This document shows, piece by piece, positions 1 to 8,307 of a stretch of 64,000 bases of DNA. Position 1 is the first letter of the stretch, and each line of letters starts with the position of its first letter. A program made the position numbers and the translations under genes. The notes under the pieces were generated by a model that searched no databases, had not been told where the DNA came from, and worked only from the letters and a program-made list of their open reading frames with translations. Source of the stretch: Arthrobacter sp. MYb227 (GTDB lineage Bacteria > Actinomycetota > Actinomycetes > Actinomycetales > Micrococcaceae); the NCBI RefSeq assembly GCF_002975435.1, contig NZ_PCPT01000004.1, positions 1 through 64,000 of the forward strand, given 5' to 3'.

Positions 1-114
1 AAATAAATTGGTATCAACAAACTTGGCACACTATTGAGTTCTCAAACAACAGACGCATCCAACATCCACGACCCGGACTTACAATTCCCGCCGGCGCTTC
101 GCTCTGGAGCAACG
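1..114 (-). other. rRNA operon leader (5' part), 16S gene expected off the left edge
   Basis: Read on the minus strand, bases 50-25 give GTTGTTTGAGAACTCAATAG followed by TGTGCC. This is the conserved leader/antitermination (boxA-type) segment that precedes 16S rRNA in actinobacteria. The following minus-strand bases (GTTGATACCAATTTATT) continue as the usual pre-16S spacer. No mature 16S sequence is visible, so the gene itself should begin beyond base 1. The leader lies downstream of tyrS on the same strand. The motif is seen directly; the rRNA gene is inferred. Confidence 0.8.
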
Positions 115-120
115 TTCAAT

Positions 121-149
121 ACAATATTACTTCTTTATTACTTTGTCAA
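121..149 (-). promoter_or_regulatory. strong promoter for the rRNA operon
   Basis: On the minus strand a perfect -35 box TTGACA (149-144) is followed after exactly 17 bases by TATTGT (126-121), placing a start near 114. The spacer is very A/T rich. A near-consensus sigma-70-type promoter directly upstream of the rRNA leader is expected for an rrn P1-type promoter. Activity is inferred from the sequence only. Confidence 0.75.
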
Positions 150-355
150 ATCATCTTATTTCGATGATTCTCAAACTTGAAGTAATGAAAATCTTTTCGT
201 CTTTGCGGCTTAGGGTTTTTTGTTTTCCCTTGGCCGCGGCGACTTAGAAAACAATACACAGCTTTTACCTTCTCGGCAAATCGTCGGTTTCCTAGTAAAA
301 AACCCTCGAAAAGCCCTGAATCCTAAGGACTCATCTCCAGAAGAGCATTTAAAGC

Positions 356-438
356 AGAAGAACCGGAGCGGCGAACCTGCTGTGTTTTACAGCACTCCCC
401 CACCCCGGTTCTTCTTCACCTGCACTACCGCGCAGGTG
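356..438 (-). terminator. nested hairpins downstream of tyrS
   Basis: Three inverted repeats lie just past the tyrS stop: 417-423/432-438 (CACCTGC/GCAGGTG), an 11-bp outer stem 356-366/405-415 (AGAAGAACCGG/CCGGTTCTTCT), and inside it 378-383/389-394 (TGCTGT/ACAGCA). No long T run follows, so this is a terminator-like structure, not a textbook one. It would separate tyrS from the rRNA promoter. Confidence 0.5.
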
Positions 439-451
439 AGAGACCTATTAG

Positions 452-1768
452 TTAGGCAACTTCGACAACGGCCAGGTTCTTCTTACCTCGGCGTACCAAT
501 AGGTAACGGCCATGGAGAAGAGCATCCTTAGCGATAACCGCATCAAGATCCGAGTACTTGACGTTATTGATGTAGGCACCACCTTCACCAACGGTGCGGC
601 GCGCTTCGGACTTGCTCTTGGAAAGACCCGAGGCAACAAGCACCGAAACAATGTCCAGCTCTTCGCCCTCAAATACGGTGCTCTGCAATTCCTGAGTCGC
701 TGCTCGCAACGTTGCTTCATCCATTTCGGAGAGTTCACCCTGACCGAACAGTGCAGCCGACGCGGCAATTACCTTTTCGGTTGCGTCTACACCGTGCACC
801 AGGGAAGTCACCAGGTAGGCAAGTTCCTTCTGCGCCTTACGAGCGAATGGACGCTCGGCAATCTCTTTTTCAAGTTCCGAGATCTCTTCACGAGTCAGGA
901 ACGTGAAAATCTTCAGACGCGCAGCAACATCCGCGTCAGCGGTGTTCAGCCAGAACTGGTAGAAGGTGTATGGGGAGCACATCTCCGCATCCAACCAAAT
1001 GGCGTTGCCTTCGGACTTGCCGAACTTGGTGCCATCGGAGTTGGTGATCAGCGGGGTTCCGTACGCGTAAGCGCTCGTGCCCTCAACCTTGCGGATCAGA
1101 TCGGTACCGCTGGTGAGGTTACCCCACTGGTCCGAGCCGCCGGTCTGTAGGGTGCAACCGTAAAGCTTATGCAGCTGCAGGTAGTCGTAACCCTGCAGTA
1201 CCTGGTAGCTGAACTCGGTGTAGCTAATGCCCTCATCCGAGTTCAGACGGGTGGCAACGGTTTCCTTCTTGATCATGGTGCCGACGCGGAAGTACTTTCC
1301 GACCTCGCGCAGGAAGTCGATGGCGCTAAGCGGTTCGGTCCAGTCGAGATTATTGACCATGCGCGCTGCATTATCACCCTCGAAGGAGAGGAAGCGGGCA
1401 ACCTGCAGCTGCAGCTTGCCAACCCACTCGGCAACTGTTTCCTTGGTGTTCAGTACGCGTTCGGCGGTTTCGCGCGGATCGCCGATCAAACCGGTTGAAC
1501 CACCAACAAGGCCCAACGGTTTGTGACCTGCAAGCTGAAGGCGTCGCATATTCAGCAACTGGACAAGGTTACCCAGATGTAATGAAGGGGCAGTGGGGTC
1601 GAAACCGCAGTAATAGGTAACGATCTCCTCGGAGAGGACCCTTTCCAGCTCGGTTTCGTCCGTGGATACGTGGACCAGGCCACGCCACTTCAGTTCCTGC
1701 CAGATGTTTTCGAAGGATGGATCATTACTTTGTCCCGCCAATGCAGGATTCTGCTCAATTTCAGACAT
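452..1768 (-). CDS. tyrS: tyrosyl-tRNA synthetase
   Basis: Cytoplasmic class I aminoacyl-tRNA synthetase that charges tRNA-Tyr with tyrosine. At 438 residues it has the usual bacterial TyrRS length. The HIGH-type motif HLGN is at about 64-67 after FDPTAPSL, and the KMSKS-type loop KFGKS is at about 248-252. The C-terminal ~70 residues (starting near SGLSKSKSEARR) form the S4-like RNA-binding domain. The ATG start gives a protein beginning MSEIEQN; its upstream Shine-Dalgarno is weak. It reads left toward the rRNA leader, with terminator-like hairpins between. No T-box leader is evident upstream. The call is firm. Confidence 0.97.
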   Translation of the reverse strand: MSEIEQNPALAGQSNDPSFENIWQELKWRGLVHVSTDETELERVLSEEIVTYYCGFDPTAPSLHLGNLVQLLNMRRLQLAGHKPLGLVGGSTGLIGDPRETAERVLNTKETVAEWVGKLQLQVARFLSFEGDNAARMVNNLDWTEPLSAIDFLREVGKYFRVGTMIKKETVATRLNSDEGISYTEFSYQVLQGYDYLQLHKLYGCTLQTGGSDQWGNLTSGTDLIRKVEGTSAYAYGTPLITNSDGTKFGKSEGNAIWLDAEMCSPYTFYQFWLNTADADVAARLKIFTFLTREEISELEKEIAERPFARKAQKELAYLVTSLVHGVDATEKVIAASAALFGQGELSEMDEATLRAATQELQSTVFEGEELDIVSVLVASGLSKSKSEARRTVGEGGAYINNVKYSDLDAVIAKDALLHGRYLLVRRGKKNLAVVEVA

Positions 1769-2149
1769 GCTATGAATGGCCGATTTTCTCTTGTGGTTCT
1801 GCCCTTAGTTTACGCGGATCTCTACATTCCAGCGACACTCACGAGGTCGCGAGGTGTAGCCGTCGGTGTAGCCATCCACATAGACGGGATTACGCGCACC
1901 GAGTCATGAATACCTGACTTATGCGCACACTAAGACTATCTGCCGAAGCTATAGAATCTCCACTCGGCATTACTCCCCCAGTGTTGATTGCCGATAACGC
2001 AGTCGCATGGAAAGAAAACGAATGAATTCTGTGTGGGGTTGGCTCGGATCATGTGTACCCAATCCGAGAGGTCAAGCACCATTCGCACAAATGAAAACAC
2101 CTAACGAGGATTCACGAAAAACATCGTCATTGGGCAGGATATAAAGAGC

Positions 2150-3040
2150 TCAAGTTCACCAAGAAGCTTCAGCTACCGAGTCGATGCTGGACCAAAGGAA
2201 ACGGTACTTGCCATGTTTGAAGCCGGAACAAAGCTCACGACAACATCGGCTGTCATCACAAACATGCGGATCTTCGAATTCGACCGAAACAACAAGGGCA
2301 CCCTCTAGACGAACCTTGCAGAACTAGACCGCTAGCAGCACATCCACTCGCAGTCGGCGCTAAACGTAAACCTTAGCGTAGCTGGCTCTGGATCTCTGAA
2401 GTACAAATCCTTCGACAGCAAGGATTCAACTGCCGACTAGATTTCTTTTATCCAAGTCGTCTCTGGGCTTTTGGGCGTCGCACCGCCTGCGCCTGTCTCT
2501 CCACCCGCAAGCCGGTTCAAGACAAAGGTGAAGCGCCCGAAGCTGATAGGCCATTGGCCGCGTGCTACTTGTCGCTTTCGATGATCGTACGGTTATCACC
2601 AAGGCCGGAACTTGGACTTCAATGAGAACCGGCGCGTTTTAGGGGCAGACAGCTTTGGATTTCAAGACATTACGTGCCTCGAATACAACTCGGGAATGTC
2701 GATCGGTGTCATTGAAGTCCTAACGCCAAGCTACTCCGGGCGAATAACCAAGACTTTTAGAAGGGAACGTTGATCTCTACCAACTCAAACTCTGGAAACC
2801 CTGCCATGCAGAGTAATACTCTGCCGCTTTCAAAGTTGGAATATCAGACCTATTCAAGGAAGTTTGGTGGGCTTCGGAAGCGTATATCGGATTCCAAGAA
2901 GCAGCGAGTTGCTGGTCCGCAGGTTGGAATCAAGTCGATTGCTTCCCAGATTTTAGAACTGAAGGAGCTAAATGGTTTTTTTGGGGGGGGGTATCACGGG
3001 TCGAGAGTTTGCCTCAGCAAAAGCTAAGCTGATTGGCTGA
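2150..3040 (+). pseudogene. decayed PH-like/SHOCT-domain protein gene
   Basis: No intact frame exists, but a colinear set of coding remnants reads rightward. From about 2180, frame 2 gives VDAGPKETVLAMFEAGTKL and continues through in-frame TAG codons at 2306, 2333 and 2438 (..LAELDR*QHIHSQSALNV..GSLKYKSFDS..). Later segments give FGFQDITCLEYNSG (about 2660-2690) and, after a frame change, NQDF*KGT with TAG at 2758 where Trp is likely. The end reads IASQILELKELNGFF, then a run of 7 T and 9 G (2976-2991) shifts the frame by one, and ITGREFASAKAKLIG closes at TGA 3040. That C-terminus is a typical SHOCT (short C-terminal) domain. The middle resembles actinobacterial PH-like/DUF4429-type proteins. 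Exact family and start are uncertain. Confidence 0.7.
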
Positions 3041-3155
3041 ATATCACAGCTTTTGTGCAATAAAAAGGGAGCCCCTGAACCGTTCGATTCCTGGGCATTT
3101 TGGTGCAGGCTAGTTTCATTTTATGTTCTTTTTTACCTCGCTCGTATTTTTTCGT

Positions 3156-3412
3156 ATGGGCCGTGTGGAGATTCAGTGGACTGCATCGGGTAAGCCCTTG
3201 CGGGTGCAGCTAGGTGGTCATGTGCGGACTGTAATTGTGGAACCCGCGAGCTGGTTTGATCGGGTGGCGTGGCGGGAGACAGCGCGCACACTACAAAGGA
3301 TTGATACGCGGATCTGACAAGTGCAAGTCGCCCTCGGACACGGAATGTTGAGCCGGTGATGTGGGAATTAGTTGAGCCTCCACAATCTGGCGGGTGGAGT
3401 GTGCGGATGTAA
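3156..3412 (+). pseudogene. decayed DUF6504-like gene fragment
   Basis: ATG at 3156 opens a frame reading MGRVEIQWTASGKPLRVQLG through EPASWFDRVAWRETART. It stops at TGA 3315-3317, where a Trp (TGG) would fit (TRI*QVQVALG). After a shift near 3347 the remaining frame gives NVEPVMWELVEPPQSGGWSV and ends at TAA 3410. The Trp-rich pattern, with a strand after a charged linker, resembles the small DUF6504 proteins that accompany the DnaE2/ImuB mutagenesis genes in actinobacteria. Those genes are not in this window. One nonsense change and one frameshift indicate inactivation. The family assignment is moderate. Confidence 0.5.
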
Positions 3413-3413
3413 A

Positions 3414-3500
3414 GCAAGACGCCGCTAAACGGCGCCCGGCCCCGGGCGAGGCGTCGAGGGTCAAGCCTCAAATACGCGGCTCCCACCGAGGGGAGCCAGT
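3414..3500. repeat. run of three short hairpins
   Basis: Successive small inverted repeats: CGCCG/CGGCG around CTAAA, a GC-rich GCCCGGCCCCGGGC, and GGCTCCC/GGGGAGCC near 3478-3497. They follow the decayed DUF6504-like fragment and precede a strong terminator. They may be remains of its terminator or of a repeat element. No gene is visible here. Confidence 0.4.
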
Positions 3501-3553
3501 TATTGAGTTGTCCCAGCAATCTACTCTCGGAAACCACAAAAGTTCAAAGGCAC

Positions 3554-3595
3554 AAAAGTGAGCCTCACTCGGGCGAAAGAGTGAGGCTCACTTTT
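3554..3595 (-). terminator. rho-independent terminator of the CsbD gene
   Basis: A 17-bp perfect stem (3554-3570/3579-3595) with the loop GGGCGAAA and A/T flanks on both sides. It lies 12 bases past the CsbD stop on the minus strand and can work in both directions. Confidence 0.85.
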
Positions 3596-3607
3596 TGTTG
3601 CTATTTG

Positions 3608-3793
3608 CTATTTGCCGGTGATGTCTTTGGCAGCATCTTTGACATCTTCGCCGACCTGCTTAGCTTTAGCAGCAGCCTGGTCTTTGTGCCCGTCGGCCTT
3701 CATCTCTGCATTGTGCGTCGCTTCGCCAATGCCTTCCTTGACCTTGCCGACCATTTCTTGAGCTTTGTTGCTGATCTTGTCTCCGAGGCCCAT
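3608..3793 (-). CDS. CsbD-family stress protein
   Basis: A 61-residue, highly charged, Ala/Lys-rich protein beginning MGLGDKISNKAQEMVGKVKE. It carries the CsbD pattern: a repeated amphipathic helix with Lys, Gly and Glu (VKEGIGEATHNAE, AAKAKQVGEDVKDAAKDITG). CsbD-like proteins are general-stress proteins of unknown biochemical role, soluble and probably mostly helical. A good Shine-Dalgarno (GAAAGGAAA) stands just upstream of the ATG. It is monocistronic, with its own terminator, and isolated in a gene-poor stretch. Confidence 0.85.
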   Translation of the reverse strand: MGLGDKISNKAQEMVGKVKEGIGEATHNAEMKADGHKDQAAAKAKQVGEDVKDAAKDITGK

Positions 3794-4668
3794 AGGGTTT
3801 CCTTTCGATGATCTTGCGTACGTTCCTCACGCTAACCGTTTTTCCTGTGTGGAAGCTGGGTAAATCTTTGCGCGATTTAGCGACGATCAATACACTCTCA
3901 ATGCGACTCTCGTTTAGGAAGCTACCCCTCAATAAGGCTCAGAAACGAACGCGTGGTCCGGCCTGGTCTCTGACTTCACTTTTGGCTTGGGGGGTGCGCG
4001 AGGAATCAGCACTCTTCGAATGCCCCAGGATCAACGAGAGGCAAGATTTGCAGACGGTTGGGGTCCACCAGCATAAAAATACGTGATAAGGAATTTATCC
4101 GCCTGTCGATAGTGGCAAGATCACATCTTTACTTAATGCTGGATAGCGCTCGGGCCCAGCGTGCTCTGCAAATTGTGAACTTTTAGGGGGCTCCGGCACG
4201 AAGTCCTTTCAGTTGTCAGCCCAGAGCATTCCATCAGGGCAGTAATTGCCATACTTTAGTGACACAAAAAGCGCCCCCATGTGCTCCGATAAGGGGCCCT
4301 TGGGGCGCATTTGTGTGACCGTGTGGTTCGGCCTTTGGTCGGACCGGGGTGATGATCCGTCTGGCAGTTTTGGGATCTGCCAGCGCTACCAAGTAAACCT
4401 GCTAAAGGTTAAGATCTGGCCAGCTTAAGCTCAACAGATGGCTATCTTCTGCTCGGGGTGCGTGGTGTCCGCTTCGTGCAGTAGATGCTCCGACGCATCA
4501 AGATCAAGAGTGCTATCGGGAATGCTTTCACCATCGCGCCCTCGCTGGATACCGCTCAATTTCAGACACCCTACTAAATTAGCAGTCTTGGCGACCGATT
4601 TCCCTCTCGATACGCACATAGCCCCCCCGAAGAGGTGTTTTGGGTTCTTTTGTGCGCAACAAATGACT
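3794..4668. other. gene-poor region, no intact gene recognised
   Basis: Only short unconvincing frames occur. On the minus strand a 22-residue stretch near 4025-4095 (MLVDPNRLQILPLVDPGAFE) and a 62-codon frame at 4431-4619 (ending DTTHPEQKIAIC) could be remnants of coding sequence; I do not recognise either. The structured element and terminator at 4263-4383 are listed separately. Confidence 0.5.
4263..4317 (-). terminator. orphan rho-independent terminator
   Basis: On the minus strand GCGCCCC (4308-4302) pairs with GGGGCGC (4277-4271) and is followed at once by TTTTTGTG. The outer bases CACAAA/TTTGTG extend the pairing. Just upstream on the same strand lie a 7-bp hairpin (4361-4367/4377-4383, CTGGCAG/CTGCCAG) and an imperfect GGTCCGACC/GGCCGAACC pair. 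No recognised gene feeds into it, so it could end a small RNA or a decayed gene. Confidence 0.6.
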
Positions 4669-4710
4669 TAGGCACCGAGCACACGATTCAATTCGTGTGC
4701 TCGGTGCCTA
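4669..4710 (-). terminator. terminator of helD
   Basis: A perfect 17-bp inverted repeat (4669-4685/4694-4710, TAGGCACCGAGCACACG and its complement) with an 8-base loop, 28 bases past the helD stop. There is no strong T run, but the stem is long and GC-rich. Confidence 0.7.
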
Positions 4711-4738
4711 ACGGTCTATCTAGGGATTTTCTGCTTGC

Positions 4739-7021
4739 TTAAGACTCGATGCCCGCCGGGATTACTCCTTCGGCAAGGATCCGCAGACGTTGGGTGGTCC
4801 GTGTCATCGCTACATAGAGATCGCCAACACTGCCTTCAACCTCATCGATAAGTTCTTGGGGTTCAAGCACCACAACAACATCGAATTCAAGTCCCTTGGA
4901 TTCGCGGGCTCCGAGCACCACAATGTCCTGGCTCAGTCCACCGGAACCGGTTCCCACACGGCGACCAAATTGTTCGACCACCGATGCCCGAACTTCGCGC
5001 AGGCGAGACTCGGGAACAATGACCGCAAGCAAACCACCATCGGCTATTGCAACCTCACCGGGCAGCACCTGCCGTAATTTGCTCAGCAGCATGCCCGGCT
5101 CAAGGCGATCAACAAGTGGTGGCCATTGGCCATCACGCACTGCCTTGGGGGTAGAAATTTTCAATCCCGCTGCGTGGGCAACCCGGGTTGCTGCCTCCGC
5201 GATCTGGGTTGGGGTGCGGTAGTTGACAGTGAGTTCTTCAAGTTTGAAGCGCTGCTGCACGAACGGACGCATTGCCTGTTCCCAACTATTGGCACCCGAA
5301 GCCGAGGAGGTCTGGGCAATATCGCCAACAACAGTGAAGGACTTCAGCGGACAGCGACGCATCAGCAAACGCCATTGCATTGGCGAAAGTTCCTGTGCCT
5401 CATCGACTACAACATGGCCATACGCCCACGAGCGATCCGCCATGGCGCGTTCGGCAGCTGTCTGCCGCGCTTCGGTTTCTTGGTTCATTGCAGCCAGGTC
5501 TTCGGCCTCAACAAGTCCATCCATACCGGCGTTGAAGAGCATCTCATTGACGTTGCGCAAGGTGGCCTCGGCATTTTCAACATCGCGTTTCAGCTGAGCC
5601 TCGGCACCGGCGCTCTTATTGCTCACGGCTTGGAATTCGCCTAAGAGCTCGGCCGCCTCATCAAGCAATGGAACATCGGCCTCGGTCCACGGCGAACCCG
5701 GGGCACGGTACATTGCCGCAAGCTCGGATTCTTTGAGCTGCGGTGCAGCTGCCGCCAAAAGGTGTGGCTTGGCATAGAGCTCTTCGAGCAACGATTGCGG
5801 TGTCATCGGCATCCAACACAGGTTCAAGGCAATGCGCACATCGCGTGATTCGCGAACTTCCTGGACCAGGTAGCTGCGGTCCACGGCATTACCGTTACCC
5901 GATGACTCTTCAAGCTTTTCCTGTAGTTGCTCGGCAAGTTCCCGCACCAGGGTTTTGACGAATATGTCGCGACCCTCGTTGTGTGGTTTGTGGGCCGAGC
6001 GCGCCCGTTCCCGTGCGTGGCGGACCTGACCGCGAGTCAGGGTAAGCCGGGTTCCCTCGACCACCAGGCGGCGGTCTTCGGCCAAAAGACGTTGGCGGTT
6101 GGAGATTGCCTTGGAAATCACCTTGGCCATGAAGGATTTGCCCTTGATGCGGGCAGTTTCGCGGTTATGTTCGGCAATGGCCCGAATTCCCGGGTAGAGC
6201 TCCCCCACGGAGGACATGACGACACCGGTTTCACCAAGCGATGGCAAGACGCGCTCGATGTACCGCATAAATGAAGAGGATGGGCCGACCAACAGCACTC
6301 CGGCGCTCTTGAGCCGCTCACGGTGTTCATAGAGCAAAAAAGCCGCGCGGTGCAGGGCTACAGCGGTTTTGCCGGTACCCGGTCCACCCTGGACGACAAG
6401 TACACCGGCAAGCGGTGCACGAATGATGCGGTCCTGTTCGGCCTGAATGGTGCCAACAATGTCGCCCATGCGTCCGGTGCGCTTCTGGGTCAGCGCCGCC
6501 ATGAGCGCGCCCTCGCCCTGGTGGGTGTCTTCCTCGGCAAAGAGATCTGTATCTAGTACCTCGTCATCGATGCCCAAGACCGTGCGGCCGCGCAACATCA
6601 GGTGGCGGCGGCGGCGCACCCCCTGACGATGCAGCGCGGTGGCCTGGTAGAACGCGGCGGCTTCCGGAGCACGCCAGTCAACCATCAGGCGGGTCAGCTC
6701 ATCATCTGTCATACCGATGCGGCCAATATAGCGCGGGGCACCTGGTTCTTCACCGGCCCGGTTGAGGTTCTCGTCCAAATCCAGACGGCCAAAGACCAGG
6801 CGGTCTTCAACTGCATTAAGCTGAGCCAAACGGTCCTCATAGAGGGCCGCAAAGGAGTCACGCTCTGAAACGTTTTGCAAGGTGCCCTGTGCACCAGAGG
6901 CCCGGGTACGGGTCAGCTGGTCTAGCTTTTCGGCGCGCAACTCGTCAAGGCGGGAATAAAGCATTGCAACGTAGTCGCGTTCGGCTTCAAGTTCCCGGTG
7001 GACGGTTGTGGACTCTGGCAT
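4739..7021 (-). CDS. helD: HelD-like RNA polymerase-recycling ATPase (UvrD/Rep fold)
   Basis: A 760-residue superfamily 1 ATPase. HelD proteins release stalled RNA polymerase from DNA or nucleic acid using ATP. The N-terminal ~85 residues form a charged coiled coil (ELEAERDYVAMLYSRLDELR), the arm that enters the polymerase secondary channel in HelD. Walker A GGPGTGKT is at about 212-219. Later motifs are VVDEAQELSPMQWRLL (II), VNYRTPTQIAEAA (IV region), KGLEFDVVVVLEPQ (V) and YVAMTRTTQRL (VI). Its length matches actinobacterial (class II) HelD. It starts at ATG 7021 with AGGAG six bases upstream. It follows apt on the same strand with a 92-base gap. A generic UvrD-like helicase is the alternative. 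Confidence 0.85.
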   Translation of the reverse strand: MPESTTVHRELEAERDYVAMLYSRLDELRAEKLDQLTRTRASGAQGTLQNVSERDSFAALYEDRLAQLNAVEDRLVFGRLDLDENLNRAGEEPGAPRYIGRIGMTDDELTRLMVDWRAPEAAAFYQATALHRQGVRRRRHLMLRGRTVLGIDDEVLDTDLFAEEDTHQGEGALMAALTQKRTGRMGDIVGTIQAEQDRIIRAPLAGVLVVQGGPGTGKTAVALHRAAFLLYEHRERLKSAGVLLVGPSSSFMRYIERVLPSLGETGVVMSSVGELYPGIRAIAEHNRETARIKGKSFMAKVISKAISNRQRLLAEDRRLVVEGTRLTLTRGQVRHARERARSAHKPHNEGRDIFVKTLVRELAEQLQEKLEESSGNGNAVDRSYLVQEVRESRDVRIALNLCWMPMTPQSLLEELYAKPHLLAAAAPQLKESELAAMYRAPGSPWTEADVPLLDEAAELLGEFQAVSNKSAGAEAQLKRDVENAEATLRNVNEMLFNAGMDGLVEAEDLAAMNQETEARQTAAERAMADRSWAYGHVVVDEAQELSPMQWRLLMRRCPLKSFTVVGDIAQTSSASGANSWEQAMRPFVQQRFKLEELTVNYRTPTQIAEAATRVAHAAGLKISTPKAVRDGQWPPLVDRLEPGMLLSKLRQVLPGEVAIADGGLLAVIVPESRLREVRASVVEQFGRRVGTGSGGLSQDIVVLGARESKGLEFDVVVVLEPQELIDEVEGSVGDLYVAMTRTTQRLRILAEGVIPAGIES

Positions 7022-7113
7022 TCAGCACTCCTGATGGAACGGTTTTTATGGACAGATTAGTTTACTGCCTTAGTGACAACGCATTTGACGCCTACGCGTC
7101 AAACAGAAGGTGA

Positions 7114-7650
7114 CTAGACCAGTTGTAGCGAATGAACCTTGTGCTCGGCGAGCTTCTTTCGTCCGCCAAGCTCATCAAGTTCAAGGACCACGCCAATGCC
7201 GGCAATTTTTGCACCGGCGATTTCCAGCAGGCGCACAGCGGATCCGACGGTTCCACCGGTGGCAAGCACATCATCGAGGATCAAAACTCGAGTACCCGGG
7301 GCAATATCGTCACGGTGGATTTCTAGCACACCGGTTCCATATTCGAGGGTGTACTCGTCGCGGTGTACGGCGCGTGGCAATTTGCCGGCCTTACGGATCG
7401 TGATCATTCCGGTGCCAGTTGCGTAAGCTGCTGCGGCGGCCAAAACAAAGCCGCGGGCTTCAAGACCGGCAATGACATCGAAGGTGCCAGCAAACGGTGC
7501 AATGACCTCGTCAACTATGCGGCGCAGGCCCTGCGCATCGGCAAAGACCGGGGTTAGATCCTTGAAGGAAATTCCTTCACTTGGATAGTCGGGAACGATT
7601 TCGCTGAGGCGATCGAGCATTTCGGCAATGGTTTCGGGTGCTGAATTCAC
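7114..7650 (-). CDS. apt: adenine phosphoribosyltransferase
   Basis: Purine salvage enzyme making AMP and pyrophosphate from adenine and PRPP in the cytoplasm. It has 178 residues, normal for Apt. The N-terminus SEIVPDYPSEGISFKDLTPV is typical, and the PRPP-binding motif VLILDDVLATGGT lies near 120-132, preceded by the flexible-loop region ITIRKAGKLPRAVHRDEYTL. The start is GTG (7650-7648). No clear Shine-Dalgarno stands before it, but it begins 9 bases past the mpg stop, which suggests translational coupling. A small inverted repeat (TTTGACGC/GCGTCAAA, 7084-7103) follows its end. Confidence 0.96.
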   Translation of the reverse strand: MNSAPETIAEMLDRLSEIVPDYPSEGISFKDLTPVFADAQGLRRIVDEVIAPFAGTFDVIAGLEARGFVLAAAAAYATGTGMITIRKAGKLPRAVHRDEYTLEYGTGVLEIHRDDIAPGTRVLILDDVLATGGTVGSAVRLLEIAGAKIAGIGVVLELDELGGRKKLAEHKVHSLQLV

Positions 7651-7659
7651 CCATACAGT

Positions 7660-8307
7660 CTAGTCCCGTTCGGCACGAGGTTTACGCGGTGCCGCACGAC
7701 GGTATTTTGAGACGCTTGGTTCCCCGACCAACCAGTAACGATAGGGGTAGGCCTCGGTGCCTCCGATCCCTGCGACTCCGGTGCGCGGACCTGTGGAATG
7801 CGGCAGCGGTGTTGTTGCTAAATGTTCTAAGCCCAGGCTGTCCCCCGGGCCTTGGGCAACACCCTTCCGATAGCTGGCACCGTTGAGTTCAAGGGTGAGT
7901 CCAAGACCTTGGGCCAGCCGAGCCGGACCACTGAGCAATAGGTGTTTGGGTGTCAGGGGTTGGGAACGGCGCGCACGGACAATCTCTTCACCAATGATTA
8001 CCTCACCTGCGCGCATCAAGGCCGCGGAGGCTATCCCGTTGTGGCCGCAGACCACGTTGGCGCAATGATGCATTCCGTAGGTGAAGTAAATATAGGCGGT
8101 ACCCGGTGGACCAAAAAGTGCTGCATTGCGCTTGGTTTTGCCGCGATACGCATGGGAGCCGGGATCTTGGGCACCAGCGTACGCCTCAACCTCGGTAATC
8201 CTTATAACCACCAATTGTTCGTCTATATAACTTGAGACGTGTGCGCCGAGCAAATGCGGGGCAAACTCAGTGGGACTTAGCCCCAAGATCTCCTCACGTT
8301 CACCCAT
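7660..8307 (-). CDS. mpg: DNA-3-methyladenine glycosylase (AAG/MPG family)
   Basis: A 215-residue base-excision-repair glycosylase that removes alkylated purines. Family features include RITEVEAYAGAQDPGSHAYRG with the catalytic Glu in the EVEAY segment, then TKRNAALFGPPGTAYIYFTYG and HHCANVVCG. A tight AAGGAG Shine-Dalgarno precedes the ATG at 8307. It is the first gene of an mpg-apt pair. Bacterial Aag proteins are about 200 residues, so it looks complete. The last ~20 residues are basic (YRRAAPRKPRAERD). Confidence 0.93.
   Translation of the reverse strand: MGEREEILGLSPTEFAPHLLGAHVSSYIDEQLVVIRITEVEAYAGAQDPGSHAYRGKTKRNAALFGPPGTAYIYFTYGMHHCANVVCGHNGIASAALMRAGEVIIGEEIVRARRSQPLTPKHLLLSGPARLAQGLGLTLELNGASYRKGVAQGPGDSLGLEHLATTPLPHSTGPRTGVAGIGGTEAYPYRYWLVGEPSVSKYRRAAPRKPRAERD

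Noticed and set aside
452-1917. Many rightward open frames over tyrS (up to 212 codons)
   Set aside because: Shadows of tyrS: they lack start signals and protein-like composition.
2150-3040. Amber suppression or pyrrolysine recoding to explain four TAG stops
   Set aside because: Frameshifts also interrupt the gene, several TAG positions fit simple CAG or TGG mutation, and TAG ends normal genes in the window (for example mpg).
3414-3500. Possible tRNA gene in the hairpin cluster
   Set aside because: No acceptor or anticodon arm of normal length and no TTCRANNY box.
4431-4619. 62-codon minus-strand frame before the orphan terminator
   Set aside because: No Shine-Dalgarno and no recognisable domain; kept only as a possible remnant in the region note.
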